From the NCBI RefSeq assembly GCF_003946575.1, contig NZ_RHOP01000012.1, positions 1 to 64,000 on the forward strand: DNA of 64,000 bases, in the 5' to 3' direction. Made by a program: the position numbers and the translations under genes. The stretch is from Companilactobacillus jidongensis (GTDB lineage Bacteria > Bacillota > Bacilli > Lactobacillales > Lactobacillaceae). The notes under the pieces are model-generated. The model ran no database searches and was not told where the DNA came from. It saw only the letters and a program-made list of their open reading frames with translations. Within the stretch, counting starts at the first letter, position 1. Each line of letters begins with the position of its first letter. Positions 24,263 to 33,916 of the stretch are shown here, piece by piece.

Positions 24263-24489
24263 ATCCATATATCGTTTATAACGATTTCTTGAATTATGAA
24301 AAATCAATTATGCAGGAAACAGGTTGGGATTTGGAAACAATAGAATCCCAGCCATTTTTTGTACTTTCAGAAATTCTTAATGATAAACGTGAGCTACATA
24401 ACCCTAATAATGATGTTGGTCCATTGAGTTTGACTGATTTCATTCAATCTGGAGGTATTTCATCAATCTATGAGAAAGGAGGTAAATAA
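24241..24489 (+). CDS. Frameshift extension of the tail chaperone (gpT-like part)
   Basis: After a -1 shift at 24235-24241, reading continues ATKEEQVDPYIVYNDFLNYE... for 82 codons to the stop at 24489, for a fusion of about 213 residues. An ATG at 24289 lies in this frame but has no convincing ribosome site. This mirrors lambda gpG/gpGT: one ORF extends the other during tail assembly around the tape measure. Confidence 0.82.
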   Translation, partial: ATKEEQVDPYIVYNDFLNYEKSIMQETGWDLETIESQPFFVLSEILNDKRELHNPNNDVGPLSLTDFIQSGGISSIYEKGGK

Positions 24490-27400
24490 TGGCAAAAGAT
24501 ATGGAGTTAAATACCGGTATTCATATTGATTCTGTTCAAGCTGAGGGATCCATTCAATCCTTGAGGAATCAGGTCAAAGCTCTAACATCAGAATGGAAAA
24601 TTAATGAACAGGTTCAGCGTGCTAATGGTGAATATCAATCAGCCTATCAGGTTAAAACTGAGGGCCTAGGACGTGCGATTGAAGGACAACGCAATCTTAT
24701 CAACAGACTGCAATCAGAGATGGGTAATCTTGATAGAACAACTACTGAAGGCAGTCAGAGATTCTCTCAGTATGGTAATCAGGTAAATACTGCTACTCGT
24801 AAATTGAATGACATGATTATGCAACAAGATCGTGCTAAAGGTACTTTGAATCTTTATACAACTGGTATAAAGGAACAAAAGCAAGCAATGGAGAGCGCTA
24901 AGAATATCTCTGAATCCTTAGTTCAACGATACAAAGCTGAAGGTCAATCTATAAAAGCATCAGCGACTGAAAGAACAGCACTGAAATCACGTATTCAAGA
25001 ACTAAACTCCTTATATTCTAAGGAATCTGATGAATTGGAACGTGTTAATACCAAGAGTGGTGCCGCTTCTAAGGAATATTCTTTACAAGCCAAACGAGTC
25101 AATGAATTAGGTACTGAAGTTGCTAAGAGTAAAACACGTTATAGAGAACTTGGATCAGAGTTAGGTAGCATGGGTACACATTTTACTGGTATTAGACAAG
25201 CTGCAGTTAATTCTAGAACAGCAATTGGCAATATGAATAATAGTATCAAGAATAGCATTGGTCATCTTAGAAATATGGCAATGACAGCGGGAATTGCTGG
25301 TGTAGCTGTAGGTGCAATGTTTGTAAGTGGTGCTAAAAAGGCTACTGAATTAGAAAATAGTTATAAGCAAATTACTAACCTTGCAGTAACCGGCGGTGAA
25401 AAAATGGCCGAATCTACTCGTAATGTTTCTAAGATGCAAGATGATGGTCAAAGGTATGCTATGAAATATGGTAAATCTCAACAAGAGATTGCTGATGGGT
25501 ACGAGGATCTAATCAAACGTGGTTATGATACTAAGCAAGCATTAGGCGCTATGAAGTCTGAATTGCAAGCGTCAGTAGCGTCTGGTGATGACTTTGCAGA
25601 TGTTGTAAAGGTTTCATCTCAAACGTTGGAATCATTTGGTATGCGTACCAATTCCACTAAAGGGATGGTAAAAAATACTAAAGTTGCGGTTAATGATTTA
25701 GCATATGCAGCTGATATGACGGCGACAGGATTCAGTGATTTAGGTGTTGGTATGTCATATGTCGGATCTACGGCTCATCAAGCTGGGTTCTCATTATCAG
25801 AAACAGCAAGTGCAATGGGGCTTCTTTCAAATAATGGCCTCGAAGCGGACAAATCGGGTACTGGACTACGTAAAGCTATAAATAGTTTGATTTCACCAAC
25901 GAAAGGTGGAACTGAAGCACTTGAAAAGTTGGGTCTAAGTACTAAAGATTTCACTGATAATCAGGGAAATATGAAGTCTATGACTGACATTTTTGGATTA
26001 TTACATGACAAAGTGCAAGGAATGGGAAAAAATGAAAAAACTGATATTTTCCACGACTTATTCGGGACGACTGGACAACAAGCTGGTTTAATTCTTGCCG
26101 AAAATTCTAAGCAATTGGGTGAATTGAATGCTAAGGTTGCTGATTCTGCTAAAAACGATTATGTAAGTAAGTTAGCAGAGAAGAATAGTCAGACAGGTAA
26201 AGTTGCATTGGATAGGTTAAAACAATCTGCTGATGCAATTACAATGACGATTTCAAGTACAGCATTACCAGCAATTACTGAAATTGGCGATCGAATGGCC
26301 AAGGCAGCCAGTTCAAAGGATTTTGAGAATTCCATTAAAGGGATTGGAACTTGGGTTGGTCATTTAGCAGATAAAACTGCTGACTTTTTTAAGTATCTTG
26401 GACAGCATGGCAATGATCTTCAGGGTATTACTAAATCAGTTGGAACTATCGCTAAAGATATTACAATCGGTGCATGGAACACTTTTTCTGGCACCTTAAA
26501 AGTAATTGGCAGCATGTTTGGACTTATTCATGACAATGGTAAAAAGGCTGAAGATCCACTAAAACTGATGAATGAATTTGTTTCAGGAATAGCTAAGCAT
26601 GAAACAGCTATAAAGGTTGTTGGTGGATTAATTGCCGGTATGTGGGCCACTGATAAAATTGGAAGATTTGCAGTTAAGGTCAATGATATTACTGATGCAT
26701 TCGGTGGATTGAAAAAGAAAATAACTAATTCAGGCATTGAACAAGCTGCTGCAGAAGTTGGAGAAAAATCAGGTACTTCAATGACGGATGGGATTAATTC
26801 TAAATTGGACGGAAGTTCAATTGGTAATAATCTAACATCATTGGGGAATACTTGGGGTGGTAAGTTATCCATAGCTATGGGTGCAGCAATTGCAGGTAAG
26901 GATATTTTCGATGCATTGACTACCAAAAGCAAAGGTAAGAAAGTTGAAAGTATTGGTGGTTCAATCGGTACTACCATGGGATTTGGAATAGGCGCAGTTA
27001 TTGGTGGACCTGCAGGTGCTAGTTTGGGAGCAACAATAGGTGATCAGTTGGGAAAGAGTGCCGCTCCTGCATTTCAAAAGTGGTTGTACCATCCAGATGC
27101 CACAGCTAAAAAGGGTACTAACGAATATTATGAGCAGATGGTTAAGTCACGCAAGAAACTTGCTGATCAATATAAGAGTGATATGGCTATGCCAGGTGCT
27201 TCTGCGTCAGAACGTTCTGTATATACTAAGAAGTATGAACAAGCTAAAAAGGATGTTGAGAAATACGAAAAGTTAGCTAAACGTGTAAAAAAGACTGATT
27301 CTGAAGTGGATAAGCCTACTAAGAAAACAACAACCGCTCAAGCAATTACCAAAGTGGCGACAACTAAGGTATCCAAGAAAGATATTCAAAATGTTAAGGA

Positions 27401-29810
27401 TATGATTCCAGTTATCAAGAACTATGAGGATGCCTTATCTGGATTGAAGAAATTTCTTAAAAAGAATAGTCCCGCTGACGAACTATCCAAAATTGATAAA
27501 AGCTTAAATGGTTCATCAAAGAATTGGAGTAAATTATCAAAACCTATTAGTGATATTGGCAAATCATTCAAAACACTGGCTTCGTTCAGCAAGTCGATGA
27601 ATAAAAATGATGCGTTTGCTCAATTTAATAAGGACTTACCGGAACTAGAAAAAACTTTAAAGAAATCACAATTGACTAAGTACCTTGATAGTATGGATAA
27701 GGATCTCAAGAAGAATAAGATAACTAGTACTTTGGACAAGTTAACTAAGAGTCTTGAGAAGGATACAAAGAGTTGGAGTAAATTATCAAAACCGGTTAAT
27801 CAACTTAGCAACTTATTTAAAACACTTACTTCGTTTGGTAAGTCTATGGAGAAGAAAGATCCATTTGCACAATTCAACAAAGATTTACCAAAGTTGGAAA
27901 CTACTTTGAAGAATACCAAGGTAACTAAATATCTTGATGATATGGCTAAAGATTTAAAGAAGAATAATTTATCATCAGCCTTTGATAAGTTGACCAAGAG
28001 CATTCAAAAGGATACTAAAGATTGGACTAAGTTTGCTAAGCCAATAAAGGATATTCAAAAAGCATTCCAGAATTTGAATAAATTCATGAAGCTATATGGC
28101 AAATCTGATCCGTTTGCTAATTTAGATAAGGATTTTCAGAATCTTACTAAAACACTCAATAAGCAGAATATTGGTAAATTGCTCAGTTCTCAGATAACAG
28201 AAGCCAATAAGGCAACATCGAAAGTTACATTTGATAAAGATTTTAAGAATGATACTGATGGAATTATTGATGCACTCAAGGACTTCAAATCATCGTTCAA
28301 TAAGAACTGGAAAGATACTTGGAAGAATACGTCTGAAGGTATGAAAGTTGGGCTCTCAACCGCTGCTAGTACATATAGCAGTAAGATGAGTTCTATTTCT
28401 AAAAGAGAGACTAGTTTTACAAGTGATTTTCTAAAAAAATGGAAGAGTTGGTTATCTTCAGTCAAAGGCGATTTCAAAACATCATTTAGTTCACTACCTG
28501 GACTTGCAAGTAAATCAATGAGTAAGGTCATTTCCGAAATTAACAAAGGCATTGGTGGAGTTAATTCTGTTATCAGTGCGTTTGGTGGTAAATCATTAAA
28601 TCTTGCTAAATATGCTGTTGGTACAGCAGGTACTCCTGGAGGATTAGCAGTAGTTGGTGAACAAGGTTATGAACTAGCTTATGACAAGAATAGTGGAATT
28701 TATCCAGTAGGTATTAAAGGCGAGGAAATTAGATATTTATCTCCTGAAACATCGATTCTACCTCATCATTTATCTGAGCAATTTATGGGAATGGTAGCCA
28801 ATCTACCTCATCATGCGACTGGTAAAGGCGATACTCAAAAGACATCTGCTGATATGACTGATTACGTATTTGAACACTTAGATGAATTAAAAAAAGACCC
28901 AGTACCATTTTTGAAGAAGCCATTCTTTGAGAAGGCCAGTTTCAGTAGTAATGAGTTTGTTAATCGTTTTGGTACATCACTAGCAAATGGGTTTTTAAAA
29001 GCAATTGCTGGACCAGTTAAAAAAGAATTAGAGAATATGGATTTCAGTGGTGCTGGTGGTGCTAGACCGGCTAAAGCATATGGCCCAATGATTCGTGCAG
29101 CCGCCGCGTTTATGCATCAAACTATAACTGATTTCAATGTGGATATGATTGAAAGAATCATTGCTAATGAAAGTGGCGGTGATCCTAATATCACTAACAA
29201 TTGGGATGGTAATGCTAAGGCAGGGCATCCATCAACTGGTATTCTTCAGTATATTTTGCCAACATTTCTTAACTACGCTATGCCTGGACACACCAATATA
29301 CATAACCCGTTGGATCAACTGATTGCATTATTTAATGATGCAACTTGGAGAACTGACATGGGTATGGGATATAACGGTAAATATGGTGAATGGCGTGGTT
29401 CAGCTAGTGGACCATCTGGACCAAGGTTCATGGCTGCAGGTGGTTTTTTGACAAAACCAACTAATATTATTGGTGGTGAAGCCGGCCCTGAAGTAATGAT
29501 TCCCCTGAATAATAAAATGAGAGCTATACAGATACTTCAGCAAGCCAAGGATACTATTGGTGGTAACGATGAATCATCTAATACAAACTTTAATGTTGAT
29601 ACTGCAAGCATTGAGGAAAATCAAAAGCAACAATTATTGATGACGCAGGTTCAAAATAAATTACTTGGTAAATTATATGAAGCATTATCAAGTAATAGTG
29701 GTAGTGATACTAGTTCTCTAAATGATGTTGCAAACATTTTTGACAAGATAGGATTACAAAATCGTAGAATGACTAAATTCCAAGTTAAAGGAGGTACATC
29801 ACTTGCCTAA
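24489..29810 (+). CDS. Tape measure protein with transglycosylase domain
   Basis: 1773 residues that set tail length and help DNA entry. Residues about 1-250 are coiled coil. Residues about 250-280 are a hydrophobic segment (AMTAGIAGVAVGAMFVSG), followed by the PhageMin_Tail-type core. At about 995-1245 there are three 83-residue repeats. Near the end is a lysozyme-like SLT domain with ANESGGDP (likely catalytic Glu) and GILQYILPTF. VGEQGYE and GGEAGPEVMIPL motifs flank it. Overlaps the preceding stop. Confidence 0.95.
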   Translation: MAKDMELNTGIHIDSVQAEGSIQSLRNQVKALTSEWKINEQVQRANGEYQSAYQVKTEGLGRAIEGQRNLINRLQSEMGNLDRTTTEGSQRFSQYGNQVNTATRKLNDMIMQQDRAKGTLNLYTTGIKEQKQAMESAKNISESLVQRYKAEGQSIKASATERTALKSRIQELNSLYSKESDELERVNTKSGAASKEYSLQAKRVNELGTEVAKSKTRYRELGSELGSMGTHFTGIRQAAVNSRTAIGNMNNSIKNSIGHLRNMAMTAGIAGVAVGAMFVSGAKKATELENSYKQITNLAVTGGEKMAESTRNVSKMQDDGQRYAMKYGKSQQEIADGYEDLIKRGYDTKQALGAMKSELQASVASGDDFADVVKVSSQTLESFGMRTNSTKGMVKNTKVAVNDLAYAADMTATGFSDLGVGMSYVGSTAHQAGFSLSETASAMGLLSNNGLEADKSGTGLRKAINSLISPTKGGTEALEKLGLSTKDFTDNQGNMKSMTDIFGLLHDKVQGMGKNEKTDIFHDLFGTTGQQAGLILAENSKQLGELNAKVADSAKNDYVSKLAEKNSQTGKVALDRLKQSADAITMTISSTALPAITEIGDRMAKAASSKDFENSIKGIGTWVGHLADKTADFFKYLGQHGNDLQGITKSVGTIAKDITIGAWNTFSGTLKVIGSMFGLIHDNGKKAEDPLKLMNEFVSGIAKHETAIKVVGGLIAGMWATDKIGRFAVKVNDITDAFGGLKKKITNSGIEQAAAEVGEKSGTSMTDGINSKLDGSSIGNNLTSLGNTWGGKLSIAMGAAIAGKDIFDALTTKSKGKKVESIGGSIGTTMGFGIGAVIGGPAGASLGATIGDQLGKSAAPAFQKWLYHPDATAKKGTNEYYEQMVKSRKKLADQYKSDMAMPGASASERSVYTKKYEQAKKDVEKYEKLAKRVKKTDSEVDKPTKKTTTAQAITKVATTKVSKKDIQNVKDMIPVIKNYEDALSGLKKFLKKNSPADELSKIDKSLNGSSKNWSKLSKPISDIGKSFKTLASFSKSMNKNDAFAQFNKDLPELEKTLKKSQLTKYLDSMDKDLKKNKITSTLDKLTKSLEKDTKSWSKLSKPVNQLSNLFKTLTSFGKSMEKKDPFAQFNKDLPKLETTLKNTKVTKYLDDMAKDLKKNNLSSAFDKLTKSIQKDTKDWTKFAKPIKDIQKAFQNLNKFMKLYGKSDPFANLDKDFQNLTKTLNKQNIGKLLSSQITEANKATSKVTFDKDFKNDTDGIIDALKDFKSSFNKNWKDTWKNTSEGMKVGLSTAASTYSSKMSSISKRETSFTSDFLKKWKSWLSSVKGDFKTSFSSLPGLASKSMSKVISEINKGIGGVNSVISAFGGKSLNLAKYAVGTAGTPGGLAVVGEQGYELAYDKNSGIYPVGIKGEEIRYLSPETSILPHHLSEQFMGMVANLPHHATGKGDTQKTSADMTDYVFEHLDELKKDPVPFLKKPFFEKASFSSNEFVNRFGTSLANGFLKAIAGPVKKELENMDFSGAGGARPAKAYGPMIRAAAAFMHQTITDFNVDMIERIIANESGGDPNITNNWDGNAKAGHPSTGILQYILPTFLNYAMPGHTNIHNPLDQLIALFNDATWRTDMGMGYNGKYGEWRGSASGPSGPRFMAAGGFLTKPTNIIGGEAGPEVMIPLNNKMRAIQILQQAKDTIGGNDESSNTNFNVDTASIEENQKQQLLMTQVQNKLLGKLYEALSSNSGSDTSSLNDVANIFDKIGLQNRRMTKFQVKGGTSLA
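27474..28220 (+). repeat. Three 249-bp repeats in the tape measure gene
   Basis: The WSKLSKP-type block recurs at 27522, 27771 and 28020, exactly 249 bases (83 codons) apart. The surrounding segments (FKTL.SF.KSM, PFAQFNKDLP, TKYLD.M.KDLKKN) also align; the third unit is more diverged. Confidence 0.85.
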
Positions 29811-30657
29811 AAGATTGAATGGTAGATACCGTCAAGATTCATTGCTATTAAAAAATGATGGTGAAGATGAATTTGAAATAAGTAATTATCAAGGACTACA
29901 TTTTGCTAGATTAACAGTGAGCTCACCTCAACCTCAAACTAATTTCAAAACAAATACAGGCATTGATGGTCAGATTCAACAAGGACCAATTATCTATGCT
30001 TCTCGAACGGCAAAAGCTGATTTTTGGATAGAAGTTTCTGATGGTACAGATTTAGAGAGTAGATTTCATGAGTTTTATAATAAGTTCTTTAATAGAGACT
30101 TGGTAAGAGTACGTCAAAGCTATGACATTGGTCGTTGTTTTTACGGAATACCTAAGCCTTTTTCTTATACTGATATTGGATTTTACGATAAATCCTTTTC
30201 AGTGGAGTTTGAAATACCAAGTGCTTATATGTACTCGGTCGTTAGATCAACAGATTTTCCAATAGACATTAATAAAGAAGATTTGATCACTGATAATCTA
30301 AATTTATCCAGTACTAATATTAGTTACACTCATTACGCAGGTAGTTTCAAAATCTATAATCCTTCTGATTTTGATATACAACCGTATGAGCAGAACCACG
30401 AGTTAGATATTCTATTTAAAGGATCAGGAACTCCAATTTTAACCAATAATGATACCAGTGATACATTTCAAATGAATCAAAGTATCTCATCAAATGATTC
30501 ATTAATTCTTAAAGGGGTTCATCCATTTCTTAATGGTGCAGCGTGTGAAATCAATACAAATCATGGTCATATTAATTTGCAAAAGGGATGGAATAGTTTT
30601 AACTTAAGTGGTTTTAATGGCACTGTGACTTTTGACTTTCCATTTATCTACTTATGA
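29803..30657 (+). CDS. Distal tail protein (Dit)
   Basis: 284 residues, TTG start after AAAGGAGGT and overlapping the tape measure stop by 8 bases. YQGLHFARLTVSSPQPQTNF and GIDGQIQQGP match siphovirus Dit proteins, the hexameric hub of the baseplate. The C-terminal half is a beta-sandwich. Overlaps the Tal gene by 4 bases. Confidence 0.9.
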   Translation: MPKRLNGRYRQDSLLLKNDGEDEFEISNYQGLHFARLTVSSPQPQTNFKTNTGIDGQIQQGPIIYASRTAKADFWIEVSDGTDLESRFHEFYNKFFNRDLVRVRQSYDIGRCFYGIPKPFSYTDIGFYDKSFSVEFEIPSAYMYSVVRSTDFPIDINKEDLITDNLNLSSTNISYTHYAGSFKIYNPSDFDIQPYEQNHELDILFKGSGTPILTNNDTSDTFQMNQSISSNDSLILKGVHPFLNGAACEINTNHGHINLQKGWNSFNLSGFNGTVTFDFPFIYL

Positions 30658-32915
30658 TTAAGTTTGATAGTTACCGAGTCCAAGATAAAGATGGTGTTTA
30701 TGATGAAACTTTGACTTGTATTGATCGTGACTCTTTAAGTAATTCCATTGAAATGAATAAATCAGATCAGATTGACTTTACTGCTGTGAATGATGAAAGT
30801 ATTGGTTATCAGCTGTTACAAAATGAAAATTATATTATTTTTGATGGTCAAAAATATCGTATTAAACAGGCGGAAAAGGATGATGAAGCCTATGATTTGA
30901 AACGTACAGTGTCAGCTACTCATATTTGGTTCGATTGCCAGTATGTTTATAATTATGACAAGATTAATGGAACCAAGAAGCTTTCGGCAAGTGACTTAAT
31001 GAGTTTCATTTTTGATCAGAATGAACTTGGAAATCACGGATTTACTTGGAAAGTTCAGGGAAGTACAGAAACTGCAACTTTTACTGATTATGGTGAAAAA
31101 TCTGGATTGGAATGTATCAATGATTGTATTGAAAAGTTCAATTTAGTAGTTATTGCTAATAATAAGAATATTACGTTAATTCCATTGGGTAAGTGGCAGC
31201 ATAAGACTGATAAGTCATTTAGATATATACATGACACGCCTACATTTACGGCTAATATTGATACAACTGAAATTCAGAATATTGCACGGGTATATGGTAA
31301 GACTAATGCACCTGTGACATCACCAATCGGAACAGCTGTTGGGACAATCAGCTTTATGAATGGAGCGCCTGTTGTAGATGATCCTAATAAACCGACGAAT
31401 ACTGTTCAGACTTTACCTAATGGAACTAAGTGGGTAATGGATAGCAAAGTGGTTGCAAATGGTGAAACTTGGTACCGGGTTTCTACTAATGGTTGGGTAA
31501 ATGAAAAATACATTGTGTTTGATAAGAATGGAGATATTCAACCGGAGAATCATATTATTATAGAAGTTACTGGACAAGGAACGATAAAAACTTCTACTGA
31601 TTCCGATAAAGAAAATACAAGTAGTGGCAATTCCTTGCCTATTGGTAATGCTGTTGGAACCGTAAGTTTTGTTGGTGGAGCACCAGCTTTGAGTGATCCA
31701 CAGAAGCAAGACTCAATAGTTAATCATTTAGATAATGGAACTACTTGGGCCATTAATAATAAGAGGGTTATTAATGATACAACTTATTACGAGGTTGCCA
31801 CCAACCAGTGGGTTGATGCTAAATATATTAGTTTTGATAAGGATGGTAATGTTAAACCTGAAGATCACACAATAAATCCAGTAACAGGTCAGGGAACGGT
31901 AAAAGCTGAAGAAACAGATAGTAATTCTACTAAGGATTCTGATGACAAGACTGACGAATCTAGTGACGATGACTCTGATACTACAAAATCTGATTCTAGT
32001 GATTCCAAAGAGTCAAATATTGTTTATGTTTACGATTCGCCTTTCACACCTCAAAATAAAACTGGGAGAACATTATCTCCTAGTTCACAGTGGAGAGTTA
32101 GTGCTTCTGTTAGTGATGGTGCTCAAGGAAAATCTTGGTACAAAGTTGGAACTAATGAATGGGTACCACAAGATCAATTAGACTTTAGCGGTAAGACAGA
32201 TGTATCACCAGGGGATGTAACACCCACTGAATCAATTATTTATGATTCACCCTGGACTCCTCAACATGAAGTTGGTAGGAAATTATCTGATGGTACTCAA
32301 TGGAAAATCAATGGTGAGATTACCGATGGTGCTAATGGTAAAACTTGGTATCGAGTGGCAACTAACGAATGGGTCTGTGCTGATAACTTTGTATTTACTG
32401 GTGATACTGATGTCGAACCAACCGAGGTAAATAAGGGTGATGACGATGCAGCACCTGATGATCATTCAACAGATTACTTTCAGCCATTTATAATTAGAGA
32501 TGAAAAGTCTATTAGTGAATGGGGTGAACGTCCTGGACCTGCAATAACCAATAATGATATTGAAGATCCGATAGAAATGAGAAAATATGCGTTGTCTCAA
32601 ATGAAAACTGAACCAACTGTGGATATTACACTCACTTATTCAGGTGATAACGAATTAAATATCGGTGATATGATTTATTGTGATATTCAACCAGAGAATT
32701 TCACTACTTGGGTAACAGTTGTAAGTTCTAAATATAATCCTTTAAGTTATTCAAATAGCTATGAGATTAACCTAAATTCAACTCCTCAGACACTTTCTGA
32801 CTATGAGTTGTCTATTCAAACATCATTAGCAAATGCAAGATATAACGCAGCCATATCTCTATCCAACGGCTCAATTACCAATCCATGGCTAACAACAAAG
32901 GTAGGCGAAGTATAA
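30654..32915 (+). CDS. Tail-associated protein (Tal) with inserted SH3/SLAP-like repeats
   Basis: 753 residues. Residues about 1-220 are the gp27-like hub domain of phage endopeptidase-tail proteins; residues about 620-750 close the fold (ITLTYSGDNELNIGDMIYC). Between them are four wall-binding-like modules in two pairs: about 225-300 and 329-405 (GTA/GNAVGT.SF..GAP, ending NGWVNEKYI / NQWVDAKYI), and about 454-515 and 527-590 (YDSPFTPQ / YDSPWTPQ, ending TNEWV). Linkers are Asp/Ser/Thr-rich. The modules probably bind the cell wall during adsorption. Confidence 0.88.
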   Translation: MIKFDSYRVQDKDGVYDETLTCIDRDSLSNSIEMNKSDQIDFTAVNDESIGYQLLQNENYIIFDGQKYRIKQAEKDDEAYDLKRTVSATHIWFDCQYVYNYDKINGTKKLSASDLMSFIFDQNELGNHGFTWKVQGSTETATFTDYGEKSGLECINDCIEKFNLVVIANNKNITLIPLGKWQHKTDKSFRYIHDTPTFTANIDTTEIQNIARVYGKTNAPVTSPIGTAVGTISFMNGAPVVDDPNKPTNTVQTLPNGTKWVMDSKVVANGETWYRVSTNGWVNEKYIVFDKNGDIQPENHIIIEVTGQGTIKTSTDSDKENTSSGNSLPIGNAVGTVSFVGGAPALSDPQKQDSIVNHLDNGTTWAINNKRVINDTTYYEVATNQWVDAKYISFDKDGNVKPEDHTINPVTGQGTVKAEETDSNSTKDSDDKTDESSDDDSDTTKSDSSDSKESNIVYVYDSPFTPQNKTGRTLSPSSQWRVSASVSDGAQGKSWYKVGTNEWVPQDQLDFSGKTDVSPGDVTPTESIIYDSPWTPQHEVGRKLSDGTQWKINGEITDGANGKTWYRVATNEWVCADNFVFTGDTDVEPTEVNKGDDDAAPDDHSTDYFQPFIIRDEKSISEWGERPGPAITNNDIEDPIEMRKYALSQMKTEPTVDITLTYSGDNELNIGDMIYCDIQPENFTTWVTVVSSKYNPLSYSNSYEINLNSTPQTLSDYELSIQTSLANARYNAAISLSNGSITNPWLTTKVGEV

Positions 32916-33250
32916 TGATTGATATCAAGAGAATGGCTGATCCAAATGATGGAAAATATTTTTATCCACAGACTCATTATTTAGCGGTGCAAGGATTAAC
33001 AGGATATGTAAACAGTCTGATGGAAAACAAAACAGAATATGCAAGATATGTTAAAGATTTGAAGTCGATCAATACTCCAGGTCTTTTTTATTTTGATTCT
33101 ACTACAGCAAATAAGCCTGCAAATATTCCTAAGGGAATTCTACAGGCGATTTTTATTGATGAAGATAACGGAATAATCGAGGTACTGACAACCAATTATT
33201 ACTTCAATGTAGTAAATGGCGTGGTATCAGATATTCAAGAAAGGATGTGA
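32915..33250 (+). CDS. Small baseplate protein, unknown
   Basis: 111 residues starting MIDIKRMADPNDGKYFYPQT. The ATG overlaps the Tal stop; an in-frame ATG at 32885 lies inside the Tal gene. Position between Tal and BppU-like genes fits a small tail accessory protein. Confidence 0.72.
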   Translation: MIDIKRMADPNDGKYFYPQTHYLAVQGLTGYVNSLMENKTEYARYVKDLKSINTPGLFYFDSTTANKPANIPKGILQAIFIDEDNGIIEVLTTNYYFNVVNGVVSDIQERM

Positions 33251-33254
33251 TCAA

Positions 33255-33914
33255 TTGAATTTATCTAAAGAAGTAATTGCATCAGAATTCCCCAATTTAA
33301 ACGTGAATTCTAAGGACGGCAAGAAAGTTGTTCTTACTTTCAAGAATGGGAAGGACGTTGTGATTGCTAAGGAAAATGATGACGGTGGATATGATTCTGA
33401 ATTATACGAGTTCAGCAATGTTGACGACAAAGTAGTTTGGCCAGATACGCCTGAGTTGCCTAATAACTTGGCAAAGCTGGATTTGGATTCTTGGAATGGC
33501 GTTGTTGATTCCAATGCTCGAGACGATTTGAATAACAATCGCAAGCAGATTCAAACTACTGTTAATTCAATGGTTGGATATGTTATTGAGCAGCGTGATT
33601 TCTTTACGAAATTCAAGACGTCATTGAGTGATTTCAAATCATTTATTTTGAAGCTGATCAATGTCAGCGTATCGGAATTTATGCATGAGAATGTTGAGAC
33701 TAAATATTATTCGAAGACTGAAGTGGATGACAAATTAGATTTTATTCAACGTGAAGTGGATAACATCAATCGTGCCATTGACTACAAACCAGCACCCAAT
33801 GGTGTATTTCCACCTGGATTCACTGGAGAAAAGGATGTCGATGTCAACGATAATATCAGCGATTCAAATGTTAGTAACAAAGTTGAATCACTTAATACTG
33901 AGGAAGGAGATTAA
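33255..33914 (+). CDS. Baseplate protein with C-terminal DSxVSxK motif
   Basis: 219 residues, TTG start after AAGGATGTGATCAA. N-terminal beta-rich part (VVLTFKNGKDVVIAKE), then a helical region (QTTVNSMVGYVIEQRDFFTK), and an end ISDSNVSNKVESL that recurs in the next two baseplate genes. Likely structural; no firm family. Confidence 0.7.
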   Translation: MNLSKEVIASEFPNLNVNSKDGKKVVLTFKNGKDVVIAKENDDGGYDSELYEFSNVDDKVVWPDTPELPNNLAKLDLDSWNGVVDSNARDDLNNNRKQIQTTVNSMVGYVIEQRDFFTKFKTSLSDFKSFILKLINVSVSEFMHENVETKYYSKTEVDDKLDFIQREVDNINRAIDYKPAPNGVFPPGFTGEKDVDVNDNISDSNVSNKVESLNTEEGD

Positions 33915-33916
33915 AC

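Noticed and set aside
24289-24489. Independent gene starting at ATG 24289
   Set aside because: No ribosome site, and the same frame is open back to a slippery heptamer in the upstream gene, so it is better read as a frameshift extension.
26528-26977. Leftward ORF of 149 codons inside the tape measure gene
   Set aside because: Antisense shadow of a codon-biased gene, without ribosome site or neighbours on that strand.
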